DNA from: Roseovarius sp. Pro17 | GTDB taxonomy: Bacteria; Pseudomonadota; Alphaproteobacteria; Rhodobacterales; Rhodobacteraceae | Length of the DNA: 64,000 bases | Assembly (NCBI RefSeq): GCF_035599575.1 | Contig: NZ_CP141179.1 | Span: 1-64,000, forward strand | Direction of reading: 5' to 3' | Shown here: in pieces, positions 10,542 to 19,351 of the stretch | Layout of the letters: every line of letters starts with the position of its first letter | How positions within the stretch are numbered: the first letter of the stretch is position 1 | The notes under the pieces: generated by a model | The model's input: the letters and a program-made list of their open reading frames with translations, nothing else | What the model was told of the DNA's origin: nothing | Database searches by the model: none | Made by a program: the position numbers and the translations under genes

Positions 10542-11042
10542 TCATCCAACGGGATTGCGCCGGGTCCGTGCTGGCGTCTTTGTCGCAGGCTCCTTGTCAA
10601 ACCTTTCGTCAGACTCCGTCGGCCAAAGAGCGTCTTCTTTGGCCAAATCAAAACCGAGGGCAACGGGATCACTGGCGGGAAAGGTTCCTTCTAGCGCCAC
10701 GTCGAGAAGTCCATCAAGGCGTCTTTTTACCTCGTCCATGGCGATGCTCGCTTTGGTCGCCACATCAGTTGACACGGCAGGCACAGTGCGCCTTCTGGAA
10801 TCCACCGCGCTGCACGTCAAAAGTTTGCCGCTATCGTCCGCCGTCACGCGAACTCGCCGATCCGCCGAAAAGAACGTCAGACGGATTTTGCCTGCGTCCT
10901 CGTCGGCGCCATGTTCGCTCTGACTGGTGATCGTCCCATCGCGCATCCTCTGTTTCAGTTCATCAGAACTAATCCGAAACGCCTTGGCGACTATCTCGGC
11001 GTTTATCTGGATCATGTCTTTGGAAAATTCAATTTCTGACAT
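10542..11042 (-). CDS. DUF6522-like protein with a C-terminal acidic/basic tail
   Basis: The 166-residue cytosolic protein begins MSEIEFSKDMIQINAEIVAK. Residues 1 to about 85 resemble the small DUF6522 proteins found in Rhodobacterales (helix ELKQRMRDGTITSQSEHG, then strands RLTFFSADRRVRVTADD). Residues 100-135 carry a second recognisable piece, DGLLDVALEGTFPASDPVAL, often found as a separate small protein, so this may be a fusion. A GGAGG site precedes the ATG. It is transcribed in the same direction as, and 24 bases after, nsrR, so both probably share the operator-controlled promoter and a nitrosative-stress role. Function is unknown. Confidence 0.7.
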   Translation of the reverse strand: MSEIEFSKDMIQINAEIVAKAFRISSDELKQRMRDGTITSQSEHGADEDAGKIRLTFFSADRRVRVTADDSGKLLTCSAVDSRRRTVPAVSTDVATKASIAMDEVKRRLDGLLDVALEGTFPASDPVALGFDLAKEDALWPTESDERFDKEPATKTPARTRRNPVG

Positions 11043-11066
11043 TTTTATCCTCCAATCTCCTACGTG

Positions 11067-11495
11067 TTATTTGGCGGCGAGCGTCGGCCCACTGGCAGTC
11101 AAAGCACAATCCGCTACGGTTGACTGGTCCAGTTCCGACATGAAAGCTTCGCGCGCTGCGGCAAGCCTAGGTTTCAGGCGGCACAGCGGCTTCAATACGC
11201 ACGAACCGCCATCCGATTGGAAACATTCCACAATTGCAAACCGCTGCTCCAGATGACGGACGACCTCGCCCAGCGTGATCGTTTTTGCGGGCCGCGCCAG
11301 CTGCAAACCGCCATTCCTGCCGCGCTGGCTGTTGACGAACCCGCCGCGACCCAAATCCTGAACCACCTTGGCCAAATGATGTTGCGAAATCGCGAATTCA
11401 TCGGCGATCTGCCCTGTCGAGATGGACTGGTTAGGTGCGCCGGCAAGACGCATCAAGACCCGCAATCCGTAGTCGGTGAACGATGATAGCCGCAT
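11067..11495 (-). CDS. nsrR: NsrR-type Rrf2-family nitric-oxide-sensing repressor
   Basis: NsrR is an iron-sulfur repressor that loses DNA binding when its cluster is nitrosylated by NO. The 142-residue product has the Rrf2 N-terminal winged helix (MRLSSFTDYGLRVLMRLA, recognition segment ISQHHLAKVVQDLGRGG) and three cysteines at 91, 99 and 105 (CFQSDGGSCVLKPLC), the spacing of NsrR cluster ligands rather than IscR. The RBS AAAGGAG is strong. It is divergent from the flavin reductase gene and the shared spacer holds a nested dyad over both promoters, which suggests autoregulation. Nearby RIC and haem-copper oxidase genes fit NO defence. Confidence 0.88.
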   Translation of the reverse strand: MRLSSFTDYGLRVLMRLAGAPNQSISTGQIADEFAISQHHLAKVVQDLGRGGFVNSQRGRNGGLQLARPAKTITLGEVVRHLEQRFAIVECFQSDGGSCVLKPLCRLKPRLAAAREAFMSELDQSTVADCALTASGPTLAAK

Positions 11496-11509
11496 GCGGT
11501 CTCCTTTAA

Positions 11510-11563
11510 TTGGTATTGACAGAACTGATTATATTGAGGGATAATCAGTAATGCAAATACCAA
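11510..11563. promoter_or_regulatory. Nested palindromic operator over divergent nsrR/reductase promoters
   Basis: Two perfect inverted repeats share one centre. The outer arms are TTGGTATT (11510-11517) and AATACCAA (11556-11563); the inner arms are ACTGATTAT (11524-11532) and ATAATCAGT (11541-11549). A rightward promoter lies within: TTGACA at 11516-11521, 18 bases, GATAAT at 11540-11545. A leftward promoter is also within: TATAAT on the minus strand at 11533-11528, with TTGCAT 17 bases upstream at 11556-11551. A dimer bound here would block both. NsrR is the obvious candidate; binding is inferred. Confidence 0.7.
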
Positions 11564-11665
11564 ATATGTGATGGATTCGGCGAGCGAAAGCGTCTCGTGA
11601 GTGTCGGGATGAGGACATCGACGCAAGGTGATCCGCCTGTTTGGGCAACAGGAAAGCGATGACTT

Positions 11666-12331
11666 ATGACATTTCGCCTGACACTAAAGGAAATCGAACC
11701 GGTTACGCGTGATACGCACCATCTGATCTTTGATCGACCGGACGCGTTCGAATACGCGCCCGGACAGGGTGTGGAGTTGCATCTGCTCAAGGACGGTTGG
11801 GAGAAGAAGGGACGTCCCTTTACCCCAGTGACGTTGCCGAATGAGCCGACGTTGGAATTCATCATAAAATCCTACCCCGATCATCACGGCGTTACCGAAC
11901 AGATCGCCAAAATGGAGCCGGGTGACGAAGTCAAGATGAAGGGACCTTTTGGCGCAATTGCGGACAAGGGGCCGGGTGTGTTCATCGCCGGTGGCGCGGG
12001 CGTCACCCCGATGATTGCCATATTGCGCCAAAGGTTGCACGAACACGGAACGCTTGCGGGATCGACGCTAGTGTTCGCCAACAAGACCGAAGCTGACATC
12101 ATCTGGCGCGACAAGTTCGAGGCGATGGAGGGACTAAAGACCGCCTTCGTGGTGGACGAGGCTGGCGCCAGTGTCCCGCAGCAAAGGATTGATCGCGACT
12201 ACCTGCGCCAGTTCGTCGAACCTGACAGCCATTACTATCTCTGCGGACCGCCGCCAATGATGGGTGCCGTCCGCGAGGCGCTGCACGATCTGGGCGTCGA
12301 GGACACGCAGATCATTGAAGAGAAGTTCTAG
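11666..12331 (+). CDS. FAD/NAD(P)H-dependent flavin (ferredoxin-type) reductase
   Basis: The 221-residue product is a compact ferredoxin-NADP reductase-fold enzyme: FAD-domain motif GRPFTPVTL near 49-57, GPFG near 93, nicotinamide-binding AGGAGVTPMIAILR near 108-121 and the terminal YYLCGPPPMM plus C-terminal EEKF. No [2Fe-2S] or globin domain is attached, so it resembles the reductase module of flavohaemoglobin or of small stand-alone reductases. It is transcribed divergently from nsrR under the nested operator, with a 5' leader of about 110 bases, and probably supplies electrons for NO or iron-sulfur repair functions. The physiological partner is not visible. Confidence 0.85.
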   Translation: MTFRLTLKEIEPVTRDTHHLIFDRPDAFEYAPGQGVELHLLKDGWEKKGRPFTPVTLPNEPTLEFIIKSYPDHHGVTEQIAKMEPGDEVKMKGPFGAIADKGPGVFIAGGAGVTPMIAILRQRLHEHGTLAGSTLVFANKTEADIIWRDKFEAMEGLKTAFVVDEAGASVPQQRIDRDYLRQFVEPDSHYYLCGPPPMMGAVREALHDLGVEDTQIIEEKF

Positions 12332-12370
12332 CTATGGGCACGTTTGTGCGCCCAGATCACGGGAGGCCTC

Positions 12371-12580
12371 ATGACTGAAACGCTTCATGACCAGCTTGTC
12401 CGACCCGTTGGTGCTATTGCTGCGCCGCTCGCCGATGATCTCACGCTGCCTGAAAATGCTTGTGCGCGCTGGAGGTCGCTTTGCGCCAATCTGGCTGGGC
12501 TCAACGCAGATCTGATCGAGCATATTCACCTCGAAAGCAACGTCTTGCTTCCTCGATTTGAAACCACGTCCCGCAACTGA
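12371..12580 (+). pseudogene. C-terminal fragment of an iron-sulfur repair (RIC/YtfE-like) di-iron protein
   Basis: A 69-residue frame with a good GGGAGG site starts MTETLHDQLVRPVG and ends in CARWRSLCANLAGLNADL followed by EHIHLESNVLLPRF. The last 45 residues match the closing helix of RIC/ScdA hemerythrin-like proteins, including the HxHxE di-iron ligands. Intact RIC proteins are about 220 residues with an N-terminal ScdA domain and several more His/Glu ligands, all missing here. It is either a decayed gene or a small relic still translated. Its place between the NsrR-controlled reductase and ctaD supports an NO-repair origin. Confidence 0.55.
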
Positions 12581-12612
12581 CGCCGAACCGATTTTGTCCC
12601 ACGGAGGCTGCT

Positions 12613-14283
12613 ATGACCGAAGCGACCCTGCACCAGAGCCCCGACCACGACGAACGCGGGTTCTTTACCCGATGGTTCATGTCCACCAACCACAAAGACA
12701 TCGGCATCATCTATCTGTTCACCTCGGCTGGCGTCGGTTTGATCGCCGCGTTGCTGTCGGTCTTTATGCGGATGGAGCTGATGGAGCCGGGCGTGCAGTA
12801 CATGTGCCTCGAAGGCTTACGGTTTTGGCCTTCGGTGGCAGACTGCACGCCGGACGGGCATCTGTGGAACATCATTGTCACTTACCACGGTATTCTGATG
12901 ATGTTCTTCGTGGTGATCCCGGCGCTGTTCGGCGGGATGGGCAATTATTTCATGCCGTTGATGATCGGCGCGCCTGACATGGCGTTTCCGCGGTTGAACA
13001 ATCTCAGCTACTGGTTGTTTGTGGCGGGAACCAGTCTGGCCGTCGCGTCGTTTTTCGCGCCCGGCGGGGACGCATCACACGGTGCCGGGGTGGGCTGGAC
13101 TCTATACGCGCCGCTTTCGGTTCGGGATGGTGGGATCTCGATGGATCTGGCGATCTTTGCTATCCACGTCTCGGGCGCCAGTTCGATCCTTGGCGCGATC
13201 AACATGATCACTACCTTCCTCAACATGCGCGCGCCGGGCATGAGCCTGTTCAAGGTGCCACTGTTCGCCTGGTCGATCTTTATCACGGCATGGATGCTTC
13301 TGATGGCCGTTCCAGTCCTCGCTGGGGCCGTGACGATGCTGCTGGTTGATCGAAACTTTGCAACGACATTCTTCGAGCCCGCCGGCGGGGGCGATCCGAT
13401 GCTCTATCAGCATCTGTTCTGGTTTTTTGGGCATCCCGAGGTCTATATCGTCGTCCTGCCCGGTTTTGGTATCATCAGCCACGTCATCGCGACGTTTTCG
13501 CGCAAGCCGATTTTTGGCTACCTGCCGATGGTCTGGGCGTTGATTGCCATCGGGTTCCTGGGCTTTCTGGTTTGGGCGCATCACATGTTCACTGTGGGCA
13601 TGTCGATCACGCAGCAAAGCTTTTTCCAGATTGCGTCGGTCACGATCGCAGTGCCAACCGGCATCAAGATATTCTCGTGGCTGGCGACCATGTGGCGCGG
13701 TTCGATCCAGTTCAAGACGCCGATGTTGTTTGCCATCGGTTTCATCTTTCTGTTCACTGTCGGCGGGGTGACGGGTGTTGTCGTGGCGCAGGCCAGTTTG
13801 GACCGGGCCTACCACGACACCTATTATGTGGTCGCCCATTTCCACTATGTGATGAGCCTCGGCGCGGTGTTCGCGCTGTTTGCCGGGATCTATTATTGGC
13901 TCGCCAAGATGTCGGGGCGCCAATATCCCGAATGGGCGGGCAAGCTGCATTTCTGGATGTTTTTCATTGGCGCAAACCTGACCTTCTTTCCCCAGCATTT
14001 TCTGGGACGTCAGGGGATGCCGCGCCGCTACATCGACTATCCGGACGCCTTCGCGCTGTGGAATACAGTATCGAGCTGGGGCGCGCTGCTGTCGTTCGCA
14101 TCGTTCCTGCTGTTCATTTGGATCATCTTCTACACCTTGCTGGCCGGCAAGCGCGAGACGCGGGCGAGCTACTGGAACGATTACGCCGATACACTGGAAT
14201 GGACCCTGCCGACCCCCGTACCGGAACATACGTTCGAGCAATTGCCCAAGCCTGAAGACTGGGACAGAAAGTCGGTGGCTTGA
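12613..14283 (+). CDS. ctaD: aa3-type cytochrome c oxidase subunit I
   Basis: Subunit I binds haem a, haem a3 and CuB, reduces O2 to water and pumps protons. The 556-residue protein has twelve membrane spans and the full motif set: [38 protein letters not shown] (pump Glu and the Tyr-His crosslink), the WAHHMFTVG CuB ligand pair, the K-channel PTGIKIFSW and [18 protein letters not shown]. No subunit II or III gene is beside it; the next gene is a convergent importer. The gene lies 32 bases after the RIC fragment in what looks like an NsrR-type unit, so it may be a conditionally expressed isoform that borrows other subunits. It ends 11 residues after KPEDWD. Confidence 0.92.
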   Translation: MTEATLHQSPDHDERGFFTRWFMSTNHKDIGIIYLFTSAGVGLIAALLSVFMRMELMEPGVQYMCLEGLRFWPSVADCTPDGHLWNIIVTYHGILMMFFVVIPALFGGMGNYFMPLMIGAPDMAFPRLNNLSYWLFVAGTSLAVASFFAPGGDASHGAGVGWTLYAPLSVRDGGISMDLAIFAIHVSGASSILGAINMITTFLNMRAPGMSLFKVPLFAWSIFITAWMLLMAVPVLAGAVTMLLVDRNFATTFFEPAGGGDPMLYQHLFWFFGHPEVYIVVLPGFGIISHVIATFSRKPIFGYLPMVWALIAIGFLGFLVWAHHMFTVGMSITQQSFFQIASVTIAVPTGIKIFSWLATMWRGSIQFKTPMLFAIGFIFLFTVGGVTGVVVAQASLDRAYHDTYYVVAHFHYVMSLGAVFALFAGIYYWLAKMSGRQYPEWAGKLHFWMFFIGANLTFFPQHFLGRQGMPRRYIDYPDAFALWNTVSSWGALLSFASFLLFIWIIFYTLLAGKRETRASYWNDYADTLEWTLPTPVPEHTFEQLPKPEDWDRKSVA

Positions 14284-14472
14284 TCTTGTCCGTTGTCCAT
14301 CATCATCCCAAAGCGACGCCCCGTCTGTTTGACAGGTTCCAGCGTAGTTTCGGGCAATATCGCACTGAGCGTGCCTGAGCCCTCACATTTTTGAAGTGGC
14401 CCGTGCCTGCGTTCTGAAAAGCGGAGGGCCAAGCCCGAGTATGCGGCACTAACGACGCCTATTAACTAGGGT

Positions 14473-15573
14473 TCACTCGCCCGGAAGGACGTGGCAGTTC
14501 TCCGCGCTCCAACTCACGATCAGTTTCGATCCGGCCTTGGCGTTCACGTCGCTCAGCTCGTCATGGGATTTCTGCACCTTGATTTCCTGGCCCGTCTCCG
14601 TTTCGAGAAAGATCATGGCCGTGCCCCCGACGAACTCATCGCCCACGACCGTCGCTTCGATTCCGATCTGATCGCTGTCGGGCGCACTTAGCTGCATGTT
14701 TTCGGCGCTGACGATGAAGGTGACCTTGTCGCCCGGCTTTCCATTCTGCAATTCGGCCGTGGGAATAACGGTGTTGCCACCTTCATGCGTGACCTTCCAG
14801 CCGTCCGTGACCTTCCCTTCGATGGTGGCATCAAAGATGTTGGCCGAGCCGAGAAATTCGGCCACGAACCGGTTATGCGGCTCGCGGTAGATCTCTCGTG
14901 GCGTGCCGATCTGCTCGATCCGGCCACGGCTCATGATGACCACACGGTCGGCCATCGAGAACGCCTCGGACATGGAGTGGGTGACGTAGACAAAGGTGAT
15001 GCCCAGATCCTTTTGCAGGTTCGAAAGAACAGCCTGCATGCGCACCTTGAGATGCGCATCAAGCGCCGACAGTGGCTCGTCCAGCAGCAGAATTTTTGGC
15101 TCTGTCACCAGTGCGCGTGCCAAAGCCACGCGCTGTTTCTGGCCACCTGAGAGCTGCGCGACGTTGCGATCCGCGAATTCGGTGATCTGCATCTTGTCCA
15201 GCCATTTGAGTGCTCGTTCGGTGCGCTCGGCCTTGCCCACGCCGCGCATCTTCAGCGAAAATTCGACGTTTTCCTGCACTGTCAGGAACGGGAACAGCGC
15301 AAGGCTCTGCCAGACCATCGGCGTGTCGCGATCCCATGTGGCGCGTCCGTTCACCCGCTCGCCGTCCAGATAGATGTCGCCCGATGTCGGGTCTTCGAGT
15401 CCCGCCAGCATCCGCAGCGTCGTCGTCTTGCCGCAGCCGGACGACCCCATGATGGCCAGAAACTCGCCCCGACCAATCTCAAAATCGGCCTTTTCGACAG
15501 CGACAAAGTCGCCGAACTTTTTGACCACATTGTCGAATTTTACGATGGCATTGGATGTCATGTTATCGTCCAT
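14473..15573 (-). CDS. ABC importer ATP-binding protein (PotA/FbpC type), creatine/creatinine cluster
   Basis: The 366-residue ATPase powers import through the two permeases encoded upstream. It shows Walker A GSSGCGKTTTLRML near 42, the signature LSGGQKQRVALARAL near 140, Walker B ILLLDEPLSALDAH near 162, the switch His in VTHSMSEAF and a C-terminal TOBE-type regulatory domain (about 240-360). It starts at ATG 15573; an in-frame ATG at 15561 is possible. It is the last gene of the minus-strand run creatininase, binding protein, permease, permease, ATPase. Sequence alone says polyamine/opine-type substrate; the linkage to creatininase and creatinase points to creatinine or creatine. Confidence 0.9.
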   Translation of the reverse strand: MDDNMTSNAIVKFDNVVKKFGDFVAVEKADFEIGRGEFLAIMGSSGCGKTTTLRMLAGLEDPTSGDIYLDGERVNGRATWDRDTPMVWQSLALFPFLTVQENVEFSLKMRGVGKAERTERALKWLDKMQITEFADRNVAQLSGGQKQRVALARALVTEPKILLLDEPLSALDAHLKVRMQAVLSNLQKDLGITFVYVTHSMSEAFSMADRVVIMSRGRIEQIGTPREIYREPHNRFVAEFLGSANIFDATIEGKVTDGWKVTHEGGNTVIPTAELQNGKPGDKVTFIVSAENMQLSAPDSDQIGIEATVVGDEFVGGTAMIFLETETGQEIKVQKSHDELSDVNAKAGSKLIVSWSAENCHVLPGE

Positions 15574-15576
15574 TTC

Positions 15577-16374
15577 TTATTTCGATCCCTGATCGGGGTT
15601 CCGCAGCAATAGCTGCGCCAGCACGATCAGCGTCATGGAGCTAAGGAAGGCGAGCGAGCCGATGGCGTTGATGCGCGGGCTGACCTGCCCCTGAAGGAAG
15701 CCGAGGATCTTGACCGGCAGCGTCTCGTTCAGGCCCGACACGAACCACGCGACGGCGAACTCGTCAAAAGACACAGCCATGGTGATGAAGAGCGCGGCAA
15801 AGATCGCCGGCTTGGTGAAGGGGATGATGACGTGACGCAGCGTCGCCCATTCGTTGCCGCCGAGGTTCCACGCTGCTGCCTCTAGGTCGGGGTCCATCTG
15901 CGACAGGCGCAGGCGAATGATGGCCATGGCAAAGGGGCTACACATCACGCCATGCGCGATCACCACCGAAATCGTGCTGCCCGACAGGTTGATCCGCGAC
16001 AGGAATGCCAGCATTGCGAGGCCCATGATGACGACCGGGATCGTTGGCGGCAGTAGCGCTAGGGCGAGATAGAAGGATTTGCCGAAGAAGTTATAGCGAA
16101 AATCGGTATAAGCCCCGCCAAATCCGAGGATGGTGGCGATCACAGCCACGGTCAGGCCCACGATCACGGTGTTCGCAAAGCCGGACCAGACCAGCGGGTC
16201 CTCCCAGATTGCGCGATACCATTCCAGCGAGAATTCCCCCAACGGCAGCGACGGGAAACGGTCCGAGTTCAGCGAAAAGACAAAGCTGCCCGCGATGGGC
16301 GCAAAGATAAAGATCAGGCACAGCGCGATATGCAGCATTAGCCAACCATTGATGATTTTGTTCTCGTTGCCCAT
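15577..16374 (-). CDS. ABC importer permease (PotC type), creatine/creatinine cluster
   Basis: The 265-residue inner-membrane protein has six predicted spans, beginning with WLMLHIALCLIFIFAPIAG, and the EAA-loop segment DPDLEAAAWNLGGNEWATL that docks on the ATPase. It starts at ATG 16374, whose first base is also the last base (minus strand reading) shared with the TAA of the preceding permease gene, so translation is coupled. The ATPase gene starts 3 bases after its stop. It pairs with the PotB-type permease to form the translocation channel. Confidence 0.9.
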   Translation of the reverse strand: MGNENKIINGWLMLHIALCLIFIFAPIAGSFVFSLNSDRFPSLPLGEFSLEWYRAIWEDPLVWSGFANTVIVGLTVAVIATILGFGGAYTDFRYNFFGKSFYLALALLPPTIPVVIMGLAMLAFLSRINLSGSTISVVIAHGVMCSPFAMAIIRLRLSQMDPDLEAAAWNLGGNEWATLRHVIIPFTKPAIFAALFITMAVSFDEFAVAWFVSGLNETLPVKILGFLQGQVSPRINAIGSLAFLSSMTLIVLAQLLLRNPDQGSK

Positions 16375-17219
16375 TATTTGCCGCGCTCCTTGTAGGCGTA
16401 GGTGATGGCGGCGAAAGCCACAGTCATCAGCGTACCGATCATCATGATCGCGACCACAGCGGCGCGCGGCCATTGCTGGCCTGATTTCGTGATGTCGGTG
16501 ATCATGATCGATAGCGTCGGCGGGTTGCCACCGCCCAGATAAAGCGGGCTGACGAAATCACCAAAGCTGAGGATGAAGGCAAACAGCGCTGCGATGACAA
16601 GGCCGACTTTGGCCGACGGCACGACGACCGACAGCACCGTGCGCAGCCGCCCGCAGCGCAGGTTATGCGCAGCCTCAATCAGATCGCGGTTGACGAAATT
16701 GAGGCTGAATGTTTGCAGCAGGATCACCAGCGGCAAGCAGAGCGTGATCATCCCGACCAGCGTGCCGAAGGTGTTGTTCAGCATGGGAAACGGGCCAAGC
16801 CCGATATAACCCAGCGCCGCGTTGACGATGCCCGCATCGGTCAGGAAAACCTGCAGTGAATAGACCCGCACCAGATAGCTGGTGAAGAACGGGATGATCA
16901 GCACAAAGATCATCCAACGCTTGGCCGTGTCGCTGAGTTTGAATGAAATCGCATAGCTCGCCGGAAAGGCGATGGCGCTGGTCAGCACGGCGGCTGAGGT
17001 CGCCAAAATCATGGTGCGCAGGTAGGCGTCCCAGAACACGCCCCGGGTCAGGATGCGCTGCCAGTTACCGAAATTGAGATCGGGCTGCATCTGAAACATC
17101 TTGACCGTCCAAAAGCTGATCGCGACGAGGAACAGCAGCGGAAACAGGAAAAACGCCAGCTGCCAGATCAGCAGCGGCAGCGATAGGACTAGCGAAAAGA
17201 GGCTGGGGCGTTTCATCAT
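16374..17219 (-). CDS. ABC importer permease (PotB type), creatine/creatinine cluster
   Basis: The 281-residue protein is a six-span binding-protein-dependent permease (first span LVLSLPLLIWQLAFFLFPLL) with the coupling-loop sequence NRDLIEAAHNLRCGRLRTVLS. It follows the binding-protein gene after a 66-base gap containing a strong stem-loop, and overlaps the next permease gene by one base. It supplies half of the membrane channel. Confidence 0.9.
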   Translation of the reverse strand: MMKRPSLFSLVLSLPLLIWQLAFFLFPLLFLVAISFWTVKMFQMQPDLNFGNWQRILTRGVFWDAYLRTMILATSAAVLTSAIAFPASYAISFKLSDTAKRWMIFVLIIPFFTSYLVRVYSLQVFLTDAGIVNAALGYIGLGPFPMLNNTFGTLVGMITLCLPLVILLQTFSLNFVNRDLIEAAHNLRCGRLRTVLSVVVPSAKVGLVIAALFAFILSFGDFVSPLYLGGGNPPTLSIMITDITKSGQQWPRAAVVAIMMIGTLMTVAFAAITYAYKERGK

Positions 17220-17249
17220 GTCACGTCCGGATCATTGGGAAGGCAGTGC

Positions 17250-17274
17250 GCCGGGGCCATTTCTTGGCCCCGGC
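17250..17274 (-). terminator. Intercistronic stem-loop after the binding-protein gene
   Basis: GCCGGGGCCA (17250-17259) pairs perfectly with TGGCCCCGGC (17265-17274) across a 5-base loop. It stands 12 bases after the stop of the minus-strand binding-protein gene and upstream of the permease gene. No U-run follows in the minus direction, so it more likely protects the 3' end of the binding-protein mRNA or reduces read-through than stops transcription fully. The structure is seen; the effect is inferred from similar hairpins in other ABC operons. Confidence 0.7.
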
Positions 17275-17285
17275 AAATATCACGT

Positions 17286-18404
17286 TCAGGAGGCTTTGTA
17301 GTCGGACCAGAAGTCGTTCCAATCGCCCAGATCCTGCTGCACGGGCAGCTGGCGGAACTGGATTTGACCGTCGCGGATCATGTCCATGACGTTACGCTCG
17401 CCCATGACCATCTTCTGACGCTTGGCCTCTTCGGGGTTGGTTTCGTTCAGCACCTTCCAGCCTGCCTCGGATGGGATCAGCGCAGGATAGGCGGCCATGT
17501 CGGCCGACTTGGCCTGACCCTCGGGCGAGGTGATATACTGGATCCACTTGTTGGCCATCTCGTAATTCTTGGTGCCCTTGCCGATCGAGAACGACTCGGT
17601 CCATTGCAAGCCGCCCTCTTCGGGGATGACGCTGCGCACGTTCGCGCCGTTTTTCTCCAGAACGCCGGTGATCCAGTCGCCAATGCCGGCGAACAGGGTC
17701 ATCTGGCCGCTCTTGAGCGATGAGAATGTTCCGCCATAGTCAAAGAAGCCACCGACCTGCGGACGCAGGCCCATCGTGGTTTCCTTGACCGCAGCCCACG
17801 CGGCATCGTCGATGTCGTAGGGCGACGCATTTCCGTCCCAGAGGCTCATCTGGCCCAGGTTCGGCAGATGCCAGTCGAAATGGCCCAGCTTGCCGGTCGC
17901 GCGCTCGTCCGCAAAGATGCCGTAGGTCGAGGCCTCTTTTTCGGTGAATTCATCAGTGTTGTAGGACACCCCGAGAAAGCCGAAGCGCGTGATGACAGAG
18001 TAAAGCTTGTCGTCAGACCAATGGCCCGGGAACTTCTGGAACTCGGGGAAAAAGTCGTCAAAGGCGTAGTCGGCTGCGTCCAGTTCCTGAATATAGCCAG
18101 CCGCGTTAAGCTGTTGCACATATTCACCATCCGACAGGATCACGTCGTAGGTGCCGGGGGGCGATTGCGCGATGAGGCCCAGCATGTTGTCGCCGCCGGT
18201 GTAGTATTTCGGCGTGAATTTGACGTTGTTGGCTTCTTCGAATTCACCAACAATGTCGGGCTCGGCGTGGCCATACCATGCCAGCATCGACAGGTTCACC
18301 GTCTGCGCCGAGGCGCGGATCGATAGGAAGGGTGTCGCTAGCGCGGCGCCGGCCGTCATGGTCAGCAGCTTGCGGCGAGTGGGTCTGATCAGAGTGTTGG
18401 TCAT
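17286..18404 (-). CDS. Periplasmic binding protein (PotD-like), predicted creatine/creatinine receptor
   Basis: The 372-residue protein has a twin-arginine-type leader (TRRKLLTMTAGAALATPF, cleavage near SIRASA) and the two-lobed PotD/spermidine-putrescine binding fold (SMLAWYGHAEPDIVGEFEEA; VSYNTDEF; DDAAWAAVKE). The polyamine receptors use acidic and aromatic pocket residues; here the pocket cannot be assigned by eye. It sits between the creatininase gene (51 bases upstream) and the permeases, so all are probably co-transcribed. The simplest reading is a receptor for creatinine, creatine or a related guanidino compound; a polyamine or other opine is the alternative. Confidence 0.85.
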   Translation of the reverse strand: MTNTLIRPTRRKLLTMTAGAALATPFLSIRASAQTVNLSMLAWYGHAEPDIVGEFEEANNVKFTPKYYTGGDNMLGLIAQSPPGTYDVILSDGEYVQQLNAAGYIQELDAADYAFDDFFPEFQKFPGHWSDDKLYSVITRFGFLGVSYNTDEFTEKEASTYGIFADERATGKLGHFDWHLPNLGQMSLWDGNASPYDIDDAAWAAVKETTMGLRPQVGGFFDYGGTFSSLKSGQMTLFAGIGDWITGVLEKNGANVRSVIPEEGGLQWTESFSIGKGTKNYEMANKWIQYITSPEGQAKSADMAAYPALIPSEAGWKVLNETNPEEAKRQKMVMGERNVMDMIRDGQIQFRQLPVQQDLGDWNDFWSDYKAS

Positions 18405-18455
18405 ATTTCTCTCTCCTGGTTGGAAAACAGCATTCTTTTTTTGATGTTGTGCGTA

Positions 18456-19259
18456 TCACTGGGCGGCTGTCGGCGCGCCTTTGGGTGCAAATTCCGTGAT
18501 GATAGCGTCGACGATGCCTTTGGTGCAAACCTCAAGCAAGATGTCACCCTTTTCGACGGTGGCCTCTTTGGGTGAGGACAGTGTCCCGCTGGCGGGGGTC
18601 CAATCCGGTTTGGCCGGATAGATGTCGTAGGGCGGGAAGGTGGCGGGTGCATGCTCTACCGCGTCCTTCAGCGAGACGAGATCGGGATGCAGGCGCAGCA
18701 TCAAGGATGTCTCCAACACGCCGCCATGCTCGATGTCCCAGCCCAGAAAACCGTTGGGGTAGAGTTTTTCAATGGATGCCTGATCAACGAAATCCCAATA
18801 GGACAGCACCATGACCGTGACGTCGTCGATTCCGCCCCAGCGCAGCTCGCGCAGCGCCAAATCGATAGCTTCGGTGATGAACCACGAGTTCTCGAAATGG
18901 CCGTTGACGATACACAGGTTGCGCACGCCATGCCGCACGAATTCCTTGACCACATCCTTGAGCGCATTCACGAGGGTCGCGCCGTCAAGGCTTGTCGTGC
19001 CGGGAAAGAAGTTTCCGCCGCCCGATTTTTGGTGTGACTTGTAGCCGTAAGTAAACGGGGGCGCGACCAACGCACCCACTTGCTCGGCCACGCGGCGGGC
19101 GAATTCGGTGGGCAACAGGACATCGACATGCATCGGCATGTGGTGGCCGTGCTGTTCCATGGAACCAAGGGGGATCAAGATCGGCACATCGCCGCCCTGA
19201 ACCTGTTTTTGATAGGAGGGCCATGGCATTTCAGCGGCGAAAACGGTGGATCTGGTCAT
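18456..19259 (-). CDS. crnA: Creatininase (creatinine amidohydrolase)
   Basis: Creatininase interconverts creatinine and creatine. The 267-residue protein closely follows the Pseudomonas enzyme as I recall it: metal ligands Glu35, His37 (EQHGHH), Asp46, His121 and Glu123 (NGHFEN) and Glu178-His179 (WDIEHGG), each shifted by one from the published numbering, plus KSGGGNFFPGTTSLDG and TFPPYD. The start is at ATG 19259, with GGAGGGGG five bases upstream. It heads the minus-strand operon with the importer and is divergent from a LysR regulator; creatinase lies just beyond. It is cytosolic: no signal peptide. Confidence 0.92.
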   Translation of the reverse strand: MTRSTVFAAEMPWPSYQKQVQGGDVPILIPLGSMEQHGHHMPMHVDVLLPTEFARRVAEQVGALVAPPFTYGYKSHQKSGGGNFFPGTTSLDGATLVNALKDVVKEFVRHGVRNLCIVNGHFENSWFITEAIDLALRELRWGGIDDVTVMVLSYWDFVDQASIEKLYPNGFLGWDIEHGGVLETSLMLRLHPDLVSLKDAVEHAPATFPPYDIYPAKPDWTPASGTLSSPKEATVEKGDILLEVCTKGIVDAIITEFAPKGAPTAAQ

Positions 19260-19351
19260 GTTACCCCCTCCTATCGGACTGGATAATCGTAGGATAGCTT
19301 GCGCCATGTGAGAAATTTATAGTAATAATAGTTCAATGAGGATTCTTAATA

